DNA from: JAKZRT01 sp047518005
Lineage (GTDB): Bacteria > Pseudomonadota > Alphaproteobacteria > Rhodobacterales > Rhodobacteraceae
Reading direction: 5' to 3'
Length of the DNA stretch: 64,000 nucleotides
Assembly: GCA_047518005.1 (NCBI GenBank)
Contig: JAKZRT010000065.1
Coordinates: 6,889-70,888, forward strand
Shown: positions 1 through 7,144 of the stretch, one piece after another
Position numbering within the stretch: the first letter of the stretch is position 1
How the letters are laid out: each line of letters starts with the position of its first letter
Made by a program: the position numbers and the translations under genes
Notes under the pieces: generated by a model
What the model saw: only the letters and a program-made list of their open reading frames with translations
Databases searched by the model: none
Told to the model about the DNA's origin: nothing

Positions 1-304
1 ACCCCCCGCCATGCATCGGCTTTGTTATGGCACAACCGCCAGCAATTGGTCAAAAAAACCGGCGCTGAGGGCCGCTGCCGGATCGGCTGGGTGGTCGTTT
101 TTTCGGTCCAGACGATACGATGGGGCAGAACTGTCACAGATTTGGCCAAATCCTCAACCATTTGGTTGAATATGTCGTCCCGGCGCGGTCACGTGTCGTA
201 TTGGCATTTTCGGTTCAAATACAATCTGTTACGCCAAAACCTGCAGCGTTGACTCTGACGCCATCAGCGGCCTATTCAGACACAATTGTCCAAAGGGGGC
301 TTTG
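1..304. other. Leader region upstream of the F0 ATP synthase operon
   Basis: No open frame here has codon use, a ribosome site or similarity that I would defend as a gene. The stretch must carry the promoter of the atp operon, because the first gene starts at 305 and the window begins at base 1, but I see no convincing -35/-10 pair. The only clear signal is the AAGGGGG ribosome-binding site at about 292-298 that serves the first gene. Confidence 0.5.
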
Positions 305-643
305 ATGGCCAACGGACCGGACGCGGAGAAGCTGAAAAAGCTCGACGACCGGCTGGATGCGCTGAAAGAACGCCAGGCGCCCGAGCCCCGGGCGGACGAG
401 CATTATAGCCAGGCCCACCTGGGCTGGCGGATGGTGATCGAGCTGGTGGCGGGGATCGTCATCGGTTTTGCCATTGGATACGGGCTGGATGCGCTGTTTG
501 GCACCCTGCCGATTTTTCTGGTGGTGTTTGTATTGCTGGGCTTTGCGGGCGGGGTGCGCACGATGATGCGCACCGCAAAAGAAGTGCAGGACGATCTGGC
601 GGCGCATGAAGCGCGCAGGGAAAAGGACGACGGCCATGGCTGA
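305..643 (+). CDS. atpI: ATP synthase assembly/auxiliary protein AtpI (AtpZ/AtpI family)
   Basis: A 112-residue membrane protein with a charged, probably coiled N-terminus (residues 1-35) and two hydrophobic segments at about 42-62 and 68-86, ending in a basic/acidic tail. This is the layout of the small AtpI proteins that sit at the head of alphaproteobacterial F0 operons and assist c-ring assembly or Mg2+ handling. I chose the ATG at 305 because AGGGGG lies just upstream; a TTG at 302 is in frame but less likely. The stop overlaps the start of atpB by 8 nt, indicating translational coupling. Confidence 0.9.
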   Translation: MANGPDAEKLKKLDDRLDALKERQAPEPRADEHYSQAHLGWRMVIELVAGIVIGFAIGYGLDALFGTLPIFLVVFVLLGFAGGVRTMMRTAKEVQDDLAAHEARREKDDGHG

Positions 644-1394
644 GAGCGCCCACGCGGAAGAAGGCACCGGTCTGGTTTTCCACCCGATGGACCAGTTCAT
701 CGTCAAGCCGCTGTTTGGTGGTGATGCGGTCTTTTGGTACACACCGACAAACGTGACGCTGTGGATGGGGATCGCGGTCTTGTGCGTGATCGGGCTGATG
801 GTGCTGGGGTCGCGCAAGCGCGCGCTGGTTCCCGGGCGGCTGCAGTCGATCGCCGAGCTGGCATACGGGCTGATCTACAAGATGGTCGAGGATATCACGG
901 GCAAGGAAGGGGTGAAATTTTTTCCCTATGTCATGACCTTGTTCCTGTTCATCGTTTTCGCCAACTTCCTGGGTCTTGTCCCGATGTCGTTCACCACCAC
1001 CAGCCATATCGCGGTCACTGTGGTGATGGCGATGGCGGTGTTTCTGACTGTCACGATCCTGGGTTTCGTGTTGAACGGATTTGGCTTTTTGGGGGTGTTC
1101 TGGATTTCGGCTGCGCCGCTTCCGCTGCGCCCGATTCTGGCGCTGATCGAGGTCATCAGCTATTTCGTGCGTCCGGTCAGCCATTCGATCCGACTGGCCG
1201 GCAACATGATGGCGGGACACGCGGTGATCAAGGTGTTCGCGGCGTTTGCGGCGCTCTGGGCCATCGCGCCGGTCAGCATAGCGGCGATCGCGGCGATCTA
1301 TGCGCTGGAGGTGCTGGTCAGCTTTATCCAGGCCTATGTGTTTGCCATTCTGACTTGCGTCTATCTGAAGGATGCGCTGCATCCGCACCACTGA
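636..1394 (+). CDS. atpB: F0F1 ATP synthase subunit a
   Basis: This 252-residue integral membrane protein forms the proton half-channels of F0. It has about five to six hydrophobic segments and the family motif around SIRLAGNMMAGH, where R186 is the essential arginine facing the c-ring glutamate. The C-terminal helices (residues 200-245) also match subunit a. I start it at the ATG at 636 after an AAAAGGA ribosome site rather than at the upstream in-frame ATG at 606, because MAESAHAEEG is the usual kind of N-terminus. It overlaps atpI by 8 nt. Confidence 0.97.
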   Translation: MAESAHAEEGTGLVFHPMDQFIVKPLFGGDAVFWYTPTNVTLWMGIAVLCVIGLMVLGSRKRALVPGRLQSIAELAYGLIYKMVEDITGKEGVKFFPYVMTLFLFIVFANFLGLVPMSFTTTSHIAVTVVMAMAVFLTVTILGFVLNGFGFLGVFWISAAPLPLRPILALIEVISYFVRPVSHSIRLAGNMMAGHAVIKVFAAFAALWAIAPVSIAAIAAIYALEVLVSFIQAYVFAILTCVYLKDALHPHH

Positions 1395-1462
1395 AACATC
1401 GGGGCACCATGAATGCGCGCCCACCGGGAAACAAACGAAATTCCATCGTAAGGAGAAAAGAC

Positions 1463-1699
1463 ATGGAAGGCGATATCGTACAAATGGGTGCCTATATTGG
1501 CGCGGGTCTGGCCTGTACCGGCATGGGTGGCGCTGCCGTGGGTGTGGGCCACGTCGTCGGGAACTTTCTATCGGGGGCGCTCAGGAACCCGTCGGCGGCG
1601 GGCGGCCAGACCGCGACGATGTTCATCGGCATCGCGTTTTCCGAAGCGCTGGGGATCTTCTCGTTCCTCGTCGCACTTCTGTTGATGTTCGCGGTCTAA
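1463..1699 (+). CDS. atpE: F0F1 ATP synthase subunit c
   Basis: This is the 78-residue hairpin proteolipid that builds the rotating c-ring. Helix 1 (residues 8-38) has the glycine-rich packing face, the polar loop carries R41-N42-P43, and helix 2 (residues 50-77) holds the proton-binding E61 in FSEALG. A strong AAGGAGA ribosome site lies 8 nt before the ATG. The gene sits 68 nt after atpB and is followed by a GC-rich hairpin. That suits a subunit needed at ten or more copies per complex. Confidence 0.98.
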   Translation: MEGDIVQMGAYIGAGLACTGMGGAAVGVGHVVGNFLSGALRNPSAAGGQTATMFIGIAFSEALGIFSFLVALLLMFAV

Positions 1700-1718
1700 G
1701 ACACGCACCGATCCTTGC

Positions 1719-1753
1719 GGCCGGGGGGCCTGCCCCCCCCGGAGTTACTTTAA
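1719..1753 (+). terminator. Hairpin of a dispersed repeat family between atpE and atpX
   Basis: A run of six G (1723-1728) pairs with a run of C (1733-1740) and is followed by GGAGTTACTTT. The same design (GC hairpin, then CGGAGT or CGAAGT, then a T-rich stretch) recurs at 15777-15824, 38136-38184 and 60235-60282. Here it lies inside an operon, directly downstream of atpE. My inference is that it works as a partial terminator or a 3' stabiliser that raises atpE mRNA over the downstream b-subunit genes. Confidence 0.6.
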
Positions 1754-1770
1754 GGAAGCCGGAGGGCGTT

Positions 1771-2301
1771 ATGGCAACCGAGACAACAACAGCCGAAGCA
1801 GTCGCGGAAGCGCCGGGCATGCCGCAGCTGGATTTCACCACTTTTCCCAATCAGATGTTCTGGTTGGTGGTGACGCTGGTGATCATCTACCTGGTGCTGG
1901 CGCGTGTCGCGCTGCCCCGGATCGCGGGCATTCTGGCCGACCGGGCGGGCACCATATCGGGCGACATTGCCGCTGCAGAAGAGCTGAAGCAGCGGGCGGT
2001 CGAGGCCGAGGAAGCTTATTTGAAGGCGCTGGCCGAGGCCCGCGTACAGGCGGGCGAAATTGCCGCCGTGACGCGCGCCGAGATCCATAAAGACCTGGAT
2101 GCGGCGCTTGAGGTCGCGGACGCGCAGATCGCCGAAAAGACCGGCGCGTCCAAGGCGGCGATTGCCGAGATACGCGCCGGTGCGCTGGCGGCTGTGGACG
2201 AGGTGTCGCGCGACGCGGCGGCGGCCATTGTCGCGGCCTTTGGCGGCAGGTCCGACAGCGCCGCAGTCAGCCGGGCTGTCGCCCAAAGGCTGAAGGGGTA
2301 G
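1771..2301 (+). CDS. atpX: F0F1 ATP synthase subunit b' (AtpX)
   Basis: A 176-residue peripheral-stalk subunit with one membrane anchor at about residues 28-46 (PNQMFWLVVTLVIIYLVLAR) followed by a long Ala/Glu/Arg-rich coiled coil to the C-terminus. The lack of a cleavable signal and the acidic N-terminal extension are typical of b' in photosynthetic-type alphaproteobacteria, which use a b/b' heterodimer instead of two b copies. The ribosome site is GGAGG about 5 nt upstream. It abuts atpF with no spacer, so the two stalk subunits are probably made in equal amounts. Confidence 0.95.
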   Translation: MATETTTAEAVAEAPGMPQLDFTTFPNQMFWLVVTLVIIYLVLARVALPRIAGILADRAGTISGDIAAAEELKQRAVEAEEAYLKALAEARVQAGEIAAVTRAEIHKDLDAALEVADAQIAEKTGASKAAIAEIRAGALAAVDEVSRDAAAAIVAAFGGRSDSAAVSRAVAQRLKG

Positions 2302-2859
2302 ATGATGCGAAACCTAAGCATTCTGATGATCCTGGCGGCATCGCCCGCGCTGGCGGCGTCAGGACCGTTCATATCGCTGCGCAACACCAACTTTATCGTG
2401 GTGCTGGCGTTCCTGCTGTTTGTGGGCGTGCTGATTTATTACAAGGTGCCCGGGCTTTTGACCGGTTTGCTGGACAAGCGCGCCGAGGGTATTCAGGGCG
2501 AGCTCGATGAGGCCAAAGCGCTGCGCGAGGAGGCGCAGACCATTTTGGCGAGCTACGAGCGCAAGAGCCGCGAGGTCGAGGCGCAGGCGCAGAAGATCAT
2601 CGACCGCGCCAAGGTCGAGGCCGAGGAGGCCGCCGACGCGGCCAGAGCGGCATTGGCCGCGTCGATCGAACGGCGGCTGCAGGCGGCGGAAGACCAGATC
2701 GTCTCGGCGCAGGCCTCGGCGGTCAGGGATGTGCGCGACCGGGCCATCGAAGTGGCGGTGGCGGCGGCGGCCGAGGTCTTGGCCGGGTCGATAACGGCGG
2801 CCGAGGCGAATGCGTTGATCGAAGCTTCGATCACGGAAGTCAAAGACCGGCTGCACTGA
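2302..2859 (+). CDS. atpF: F0F1 ATP synthase subunit b
   Basis: A 185-residue b subunit: a hydrophobic N-terminus that looks like a signal peptide (ending ASPALAA), a membrane segment at about 29-50, then a long charged coiled coil (60-185) forming the peripheral stalk. The gene begins immediately after the atpX stop. Two adjacent ATG codons (2302, 2305) are both possible starts. It is the last gene of the F0 operon. No F1 genes follow, which agrees with the separate F0 and F1 operons of the Rhodobacteraceae. Confidence 0.96.
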   Translation: MMRNLSILMILAASPALAASGPFISLRNTNFIVVLAFLLFVGVLIYYKVPGLLTGLLDKRAEGIQGELDEAKALREEAQTILASYERKSREVEAQAQKIIDRAKVEAEEAADAARAALAASIERRLQAAEDQIVSAQASAVRDVRDRAIEVAVAAAAEVLAGSITAAEANALIEASITEVKDRLH

Positions 2860-2995
2860 ACGCCCGACGCACCAAAGCCACCTGCCGGGACCACGCGGCC
2901 CCGGGCTTGTTGGTGTGTTTCTTTCCGGCCGGGCACAGGTTTTGTTGCAACTGGCAACATGCTAGGGAACGCCAGATGCAGAACGCGAGGCCGGA

Positions 2996-3226
2996 ATGGA
3001 CCGACCAGAACGCCCCAAGCGGTCAAAAGCCAACACGGACCCGCCGCTGAGACGGTGCAACCGGTGCCGGGGGACCGGCAACAGCCCCTGTCAGATATGC
3101 GGCGGCAAGGGCACAGTCACCGTTCAGACCGGTCCCGACGCGCACCCGCGACAAGACCTGTGTTCGGGGTGTTTTGGGCGCAAGACGGGGCGCTGTACCG
3201 TGTGCGGGGGCACTGGGTTGCACTGA
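2996..3226 (+). CDS. Small DnaJ-type zinc-finger protein
   Basis: A 76-residue protein with four CxxC pairs, three of them in CxxCxGxG-like form (CNRCRGTG, CQICGGKG, CTVCGGTG), plus CSGCFG. These spacings match the zinc-binding central domain of DnaJ, but the J-domain and the C-terminal client domain are absent. The basic N-terminus (DRPERPKRSK) could be flexible. Such stand-alone domains are thought to act as thiol or zinc chaperones; the partner is unknown. It lies downstream of atpF in the same direction, 136 nt away. The ribosome site is weak (GAGGCCGGA). Confidence 0.7.
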   Translation: MDRPERPKRSKANTDPPLRRCNRCRGTGNSPCQICGGKGTVTVQTGPDAHPRQDLCSGCFGRKTGRCTVCGGTGLH

Positions 3227-3354
3227 GAGACGTCCGACACTTGCGATCAGAGCAATGAAAAAGAGGCGTTCAAACGCAGGGGCGACTTTGATTCTGGGCC
3301 CGTCGGTCGTCGGCCAAACGGGGCAAATCGGACGTTCACGCGCGAACGCCAATT

Positions 3355-4014
3355 TCAGTCAAACTGCCGAATAGCGCGGGACAGAAGGTCGATGAATTCC
3401 TTTTCTTTACCGGGCGTTATGACGTCGAGCGCCACATGGTTAGAAACGAAGTCCTCGAGTTGCATGTCGCCATCGGCCAGCGCCATCATGGGCTCGTAGG
3501 CGGTGGTCATTACCACATCAGGATTTTCGGCCTCACCTGCGCGCATTTGAACGTCCGCATTCCGGGCAGTCATTTGAAACGCTTCCTGGTCGATCATCAG
3601 CGTCGCCGTAAAATTGTGATCCGGCCCGACCGACCTTTTGCACGCCGTTCCAAGCGAGACTGCGACGGTTCTGAGATTGCCGGGTTTTCGAATTTTTGAC
3701 GGGTGCGGCATCTGCCCGCCAAATCGTGCGAGTTTAAACAACAGCTGATCGGTTTTCTCGCCCCGTCGGGTCAGCGAATACAAGGATACGCCAAATTCTG
3801 ACTGGATTTTCTGAACGAGACCAGAGGCTTCAAGTGCCTGCAAACGATCCGCCAGCAGGTTTGACGCGATGCCGGTGAGGCCGGTTTGCAGGTCTTTGAA
3901 ACGTGCTGGACCGGCATGGAGGTCGCGCAGGACCAACAGCGCCCAGCGGTCGCCAACATGATCCAGCGCGCGGGATATTGGGCAAAGCAGGTTGTAGCTG
4001 CGGGAACGAGCCAT
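3355..4014 (-). CDS. HxlR-family regulator with C-terminal SCP2-like domain
   Basis: This 219-residue protein begins with an HxlR winged helix-turn-helix (residues 1-100: CPISRALDHVGDRWALLVLRD is split by the family's invariant WALLVLRDL element). From about residue 115 it continues into a sterol-carrier/SCP2-like domain, recognisable from the pattern ending in the VALDVITPGKEKE segment. The fusion suggests a regulator that senses a hydrophobic ligand. It is transcribed divergently from the DUF1330 gene at 4121, and a 38-bp palindrome in the shared 106-nt promoter region is the obvious operator. It probably autoregulates. Confidence 0.85.
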   Translation of the reverse strand: MARSRSYNLLCPISRALDHVGDRWALLVLRDLHAGPARFKDLQTGLTGIASNLLADRLQALEASGLVQKIQSEFGVSLYSLTRRGEKTDQLLFKLARFGGQMPHPSKIRKPGNLRTVAVSLGTACKRSVGPDHNFTATLMIDQEAFQMTARNADVQMRAGEAENPDVVMTTAYEPMMALADGDMQLEDFVSNHVALDVITPGKEKEFIDLLSRAIRQFD

Positions 4015-4034
4015 CGTGTCCTCACGAAAATGTT

Positions 4035-4072
4035 ACTTTATAAATTAAAGCTAACGCTTTAGTAAATAAAGT
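4035..4072. promoter_or_regulatory. Nested palindromic operator between HxlR and DUF1330 genes
   Basis: Two inverted repeats share one centre (4053/4054). The outer arms are ACTTTAT (4035-4041) and ATAAAGT (4066-4072). The inner arms are TAAAGC (4046-4051) and GCTTTA (4056-4061), separated by TAAC. The region is much more AT-rich than its surroundings and lies between the divergent start codons at 4014 and 4121. HxlR proteins bind such palindromes as dimers, so this is the likely binding site for the adjacent regulator. Confidence 0.75.
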
Positions 4073-4120
4073 CAAGTGATCAGCATTCGCGATCCAAACC
4101 CACTTAGAAAGGAAATACCA

Positions 4121-4426
4121 ATGACAGCCTATATGATCTCGGAGGTGACCGTGACCGACAAAAAGAAATTTGAAAGTTACCTGACAAATACGCGGTCGGT
4201 GGGCGCCAAATACGGCGCCAGACCGGTCGCGGTTGGTGCCCAGCCCAAAGTGCTGAATGGTGAAAGCGTCGACCATCAGATGGTGTTCGTGATTGAATTC
4301 GAATCGATGGAAAAGCTCGATGCCTGGCACAGCTCAGACGAATATCGGGCGTTGGAAGCGCTGCGCGAAGAGGGCTCGGATCAGCACATGGTGGCCTATG
4401 AGGCAATGGCCCTGCCGCCGTCATGA
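4121..4426 (+). CDS. DUF1330 family protein
   Basis: A 101-residue single-domain protein of the DUF1330 ferredoxin-like (dimeric alpha-beta barrel) family. Typical features are the opening AYMISEVTVTD, the glycine-rich middle and the segment LDAWHSSDEYRALEALRE. No catalytic activity is established for the family; members resemble monooxygenases or isomerases of the EthD/ABM fold. AGAAAGGA lies 8 nt before the ATG. Divergent pairing with an HxlR-SCP2 regulator across a palindrome suggests induction by an electrophile or lipophilic compound, which is an inference. Confidence 0.85.
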   Translation: MTAYMISEVTVTDKKKFESYLTNTRSVGAKYGARPVAVGAQPKVLNGESVDHQMVFVIEFESMEKLDAWHSSDEYRALEALREEGSDQHMVAYEAMALPPS

Positions 4427-4470
4427 TGGTCCAAAACGGGCACCATGAAATTTGACTGCGAGATGGCCCC

Positions 4471-4703
4471 GGAGCCACCACGATCGCGGATGCCGATGTT
4501 GTCAAAGTCGATGCGCTGGATCGGGCCGCTGGCGTCACCGCGCTGCGCGCCACCCCGAACCGATTCAGATGTGGAAATGCCAACGATGTCGACACGATCA
4601 CTATCCGCGGCAAAAAGACGATGAGAATTCGGTCGGTGTTTTCACTGTCAGGGCGCGGGCGGCTGGCGGCGAATGCGTGTTTGGGAACGTCGTCGTGGAA
4701 TAG
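4471..4703 (+). pseudogene. Possible degraded gene remnant
   Basis: The stretch between the DUF1330 stop and the terminator at 4729 has coding-like composition but no single frame covers it. One frame reads GATTIADADVVKVDALDR from 4471, continues with NANDVDTITIRGKK, then a neighbouring frame reads SVGVFTVRARAAGGE and ends FGNVVVE at a stop at 4703. A frameshift near 4610-4630 would join them. There is no ribosome site or clear start. I do not recognise the family. The region could also be non-coding. Confidence 0.25.
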
Positions 4704-4728
4704 GCGTTCGGTTTTGAGAAAGCCGTTT

Positions 4729-4756
4729 GGTGGGGCCGGAATTTACCGGCCCCACC
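4729..4756. terminator. Perfect 11-bp hairpin, probable terminator for the OmpA gene
   Basis: GGTGGGGCCGG (4729-4739) and CCGGCCCCACC (4746-4756) pair perfectly around a 6-nt loop. It sits 16 nt beyond the stop of the minus-strand OmpA-family gene and also downstream of the plus-strand DUF1330 region. There is no long T-run on either side, so it may act as a Rho-assisted or bidirectional terminator. Confidence 0.6.
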
Positions 4757-4772
4757 CCGTGATCAATCAAAT

Positions 4773-5429
4773 TCAGCCCGTCGGGCGGATAATGATCTCG
4801 ACCCGGCGGTTCTGCGAACGCCCCGAGGCGGTCGAATTGCTGGCGACCGGGTCGAACCGGCCCCGCCCGATGATCCGCAAGCGCGACGACCGCACGCCTT
4901 CGTCCATCAGGATCGACGCGACCGCTGATGCACGGCGGCGCGACAAGGCGTCGTTATAGCTGTCCGAGCCGATGTTGTCGGTGTGGCCAACCACGTCAAC
5001 GACGCTGTCGGGATAACGGAACAGGCTGTCGGCCAGAACGCCCAGGTCGCGGCGCAGGTCGGACCGGACCCGGTCGCTGTCGAAGGCAAACAGGATATCC
5101 TGCGGCATCCGCACGATCAGTTCTTCGCCGGTGTTGATGATCTCGACATCGTCATTGCCGATGTCGCGGCGCAATTCTTCGGCCTGTTTGTCCAGGCTGT
5201 AGCCGATGGCCGCGCCCGCGGCCCCGCCGAGGATCGCGCCTTTGACGACGTCGGACGTGTCACCGCCGGTCAGTTTACCAAAGAGCCCGCCAAGGACGGC
5301 CCCGGCAACGGCGCTGTCTTTGGTGCGCGCGCGCGGGTCGCTGGGGTCGGTCAGCATGGGGGTTTCACAGGCAGTCAGGCCAAGCACGGCAGCAAGTGCA
5401 AAGGCCGCAGTCGTATGAGTACGGGTCAT
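4773..5429 (-). CDS. OmpA-family lipoprotein (YiaD-like)
   Basis: A 218-residue outer-membrane lipoprotein. The signal peptide ends in a lipobox with the lipidated cysteine at C21 (LGLTAC). Residues 38-85 contain a glycine-zipper-like stretch (AVAGAVLGGLFGK, GGAAGAAIGYSLDKQ). The C-terminal OmpA domain (residues 100-215) has the peptidoglycan-binding pattern VVGHTDNIGSDSYNDALSRRR and ends with NRRVEIIIRP. It anchors the outer membrane to peptidoglycan and resembles E. coli YiaD. It is a single gene ending at a hairpin; its upstream neighbour on the same strand is the alkyltransferase gene. Confidence 0.9.
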   Translation of the reverse strand: MTRTHTTAAFALAAVLGLTACETPMLTDPSDPRARTKDSAVAGAVLGGLFGKLTGGDTSDVVKGAILGGAAGAAIGYSLDKQAEELRRDIGNDDVEIINTGEELIVRMPQDILFAFDSDRVRSDLRRDLGVLADSLFRYPDSVVDVVGHTDNIGSDSYNDALSRRRASAVASILMDEGVRSSRLRIIGRGRFDPVASNSTASGRSQNRRVEIIIRPTG

Positions 5430-5542
5430 TTCTTACCTCGATTCGAAATATTCGCGCCGGGGGTGTGGCGCTCGGTGTCGGATATACCGAGCGGCCCGCT
5501 GATATTAAATGACCGACGGCGAATTTCCGCTGTTATCGCCTA

Positions 5543-6379
5543 TCAAACCCCGTCGGCGCGGGCCGATTCGTAGGCCAGCAGCGCCCGTTTGACCGGCAAT
5601 CCCCAATGGTAACCGCCCAATCCGCCCGATTTCAGCAAGGCACGGTGGCAGGGGATCAGCCAGCTGACCGGGTTGCGGCCCACCGCCGAGCCCACGGCCC
5701 GAACCGCGCGGGGCGATCCGATGGCGGTGGCAATTTCCGAATAGGTGGTGACCTGGCCCGACGGGATGCGCAAAAGTGCTTCCCACACTTTGATCTGAAA
5801 CGGCGCGCCGATCATGTGCAAACTGGCCGCTTCGCCGCCAAGAATGGCGGCAACCTGCCCCGCCAGCGCAGCGTGGTCTTCGACAAAGTCGGCCTTGGGC
5901 CATCGCGCACGCATGTCGGCAAGCGCCCAGTCACGCCCGAATTCCTGCGTAAATCCAATGCCGCAGATGCCCTTGTCGGTGGCCGCAACGATCATTTCGC
6001 CAAAGTGGCCATCGAACCAGCCCCACCGCACGGTCAGCCCGCGCCCGCGCGCGCCATATTCGCCGGGGCTCATTGCCTCCCATGTCAGAAACAGATCGTG
6101 CAGGCGGGACGACCCCGAAAGGCCGACCGCGTCAGCCGTGGCCAGCGTGGTAAAGCGGTCTTTCAACAGCGCCTTGGCGTGGCCGAGCGCCAGGTATTGC
6201 TGATACTTCTTCGGGCTTACGCCGACCCACCGCGAAAAAATGCGTTGAAAATGCGCCGGGCTCATGCCCATTTGTGCCGCGATCTGGTCGAGCGACAGGT
6301 CGGCACCGTCGGCGCTGTCGATAACCTCGATGGCGCGGCGCATCACGCCGTAGTGGTAGGATTGGGACATATCGTTCAT
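5543..6379 (-). CDS. Ada-like AraC-domain methylated-DNA-protein cysteine methyltransferase
   Basis: This 278-residue protein lacks the N-terminal Ada zinc/methylphosphotriester domain. It has an AraC-type HTH (residues 12-110, with LSLDQIAAQMGMSPAHFQRIF) followed by an O6-alkylguanine-DNA alkyltransferase domain (115-272). The active-site motif PCHR is intact with C244, and the arginine-finger helix lies at SPRAVRAVGSAVGRNP. It removes alkyl groups from guanine by suicide transfer and may also regulate transcription. It is divergent from nth (another repair gene) with 120 nt between start codons. Confidence 0.9.
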   Translation of the reverse strand: MNDMSQSYHYGVMRRAIEVIDSADGADLSLDQIAAQMGMSPAHFQRIFSRWVGVSPKKYQQYLALGHAKALLKDRFTTLATADAVGLSGSSRLHDLFLTWEAMSPGEYGARGRGLTVRWGWFDGHFGEMIVAATDKGICGIGFTQEFGRDWALADMRARWPKADFVEDHAALAGQVAAILGGEAASLHMIGAPFQIKVWEALLRIPSGQVTTYSEIATAIGSPRAVRAVGSAVGRNPVSWLIPCHRALLKSGGLGGYHWGLPVKRALLAYESARADGV

Positions 6380-6499
6380 GGGACTTACCCTTTCGTTGTT
6401 TCCAACTTAGGCAACGCAGCGGCAATTCGCGATCCGATTCTTGCGCATTGGGCGCGCAAGCCGCTTGCCCCTTTTGCCGATGAAAGGCATGTGTGTGCC

Positions 6500-7144
6500 A
6501 TGGCGCGCCAACTTGCATATGCCCGGATGCACGAGATATTCACGCGGTTCCGCGCGGCCGAGCCTGAACCCAAGGGCGAATTGCACCACGTCAACGCCTA
6601 TACGCTGGTGGTGGCCGTGGCGCTGAGCGCGCAGGCCACCGATGCAGGCGTGAACCGGGCCACGGGAGCGCTGTTCGGGCGCGCCGATACACCCGAGGCG
6701 ATGCTGGCGCTGGGCGAAGAAAAGCTGACCGAAATGATCAGGACCATCGGACTTTACCGCAACAAGGCCAAAAACGTCATCAAACTGAGCCGTATTCTGG
6801 TCGACGAGTATGATGGGCAGGTCCCGTCATCGCGCGCCGCGCTGGAAAGCCTGCCGGGGGTGGGGCGCAAGACCGCCAATGTGGTGCTGAACATGTGGTT
6901 TCATCACCCCGCGCAGGCGGTCGACACGCATATCTTTCGCCTCGGCAACCGGTCGGGGTTGGCACCGGGCAAGGATGTTGTGGCGGTGGAACGGGCCATC
7001 GAGGACAACGTGCCGGCGGAATTTCAGAGCCACGCGCATCACTGGATGATCCTGCACGGGCGCTATGTCTGTACGGCGCGCAAACCCAGATGCGCGGCCT
7101 GCGCGATCCGCGACTTATGCGACTTTGAGGACAAGACCCTATGA
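6500..7144 (+). CDS. nth: Endonuclease III (DNA glycosylase/AP lyase)
   Basis: A 214-residue base-excision repair enzyme that removes oxidised pyrimidines. The helix-hairpin-helix LPGVGRKTANVVL contains catalytic K124, and D142 lies in AVDTHIFRL. The 4Fe-4S cluster ligands at the C-terminus are C191, C198, C201 and C207, with the family spacing C-x6-C-x2-C-x5-C. The frame is open far upstream, but the family N-terminus (LAYARMHEIFTRF) supports the ATG at 6500; 6527 is an alternative. The last 4 nt overlap the kinase gene start (ATGA). Confidence 0.95.
   Translation: MARQLAYARMHEIFTRFRAAEPEPKGELHHVNAYTLVVAVALSAQATDAGVNRATGALFGRADTPEAMLALGEEKLTEMIRTIGLYRNKAKNVIKLSRILVDEYDGQVPSSRAALESLPGVGRKTANVVLNMWFHHPAQAVDTHIFRLGNRSGLAPGKDVVAVERAIEDNVPAEFQSHAHHWMILHGRYVCTARKPRCAACAIRDLCDFEDKTL

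Noticed and set aside
5606..6499. Long N-terminal extension of nth
   Set aside because: This in-frame sequence is antisense to the Ada-like gene. Endonuclease III starts at 6500 by family comparison.
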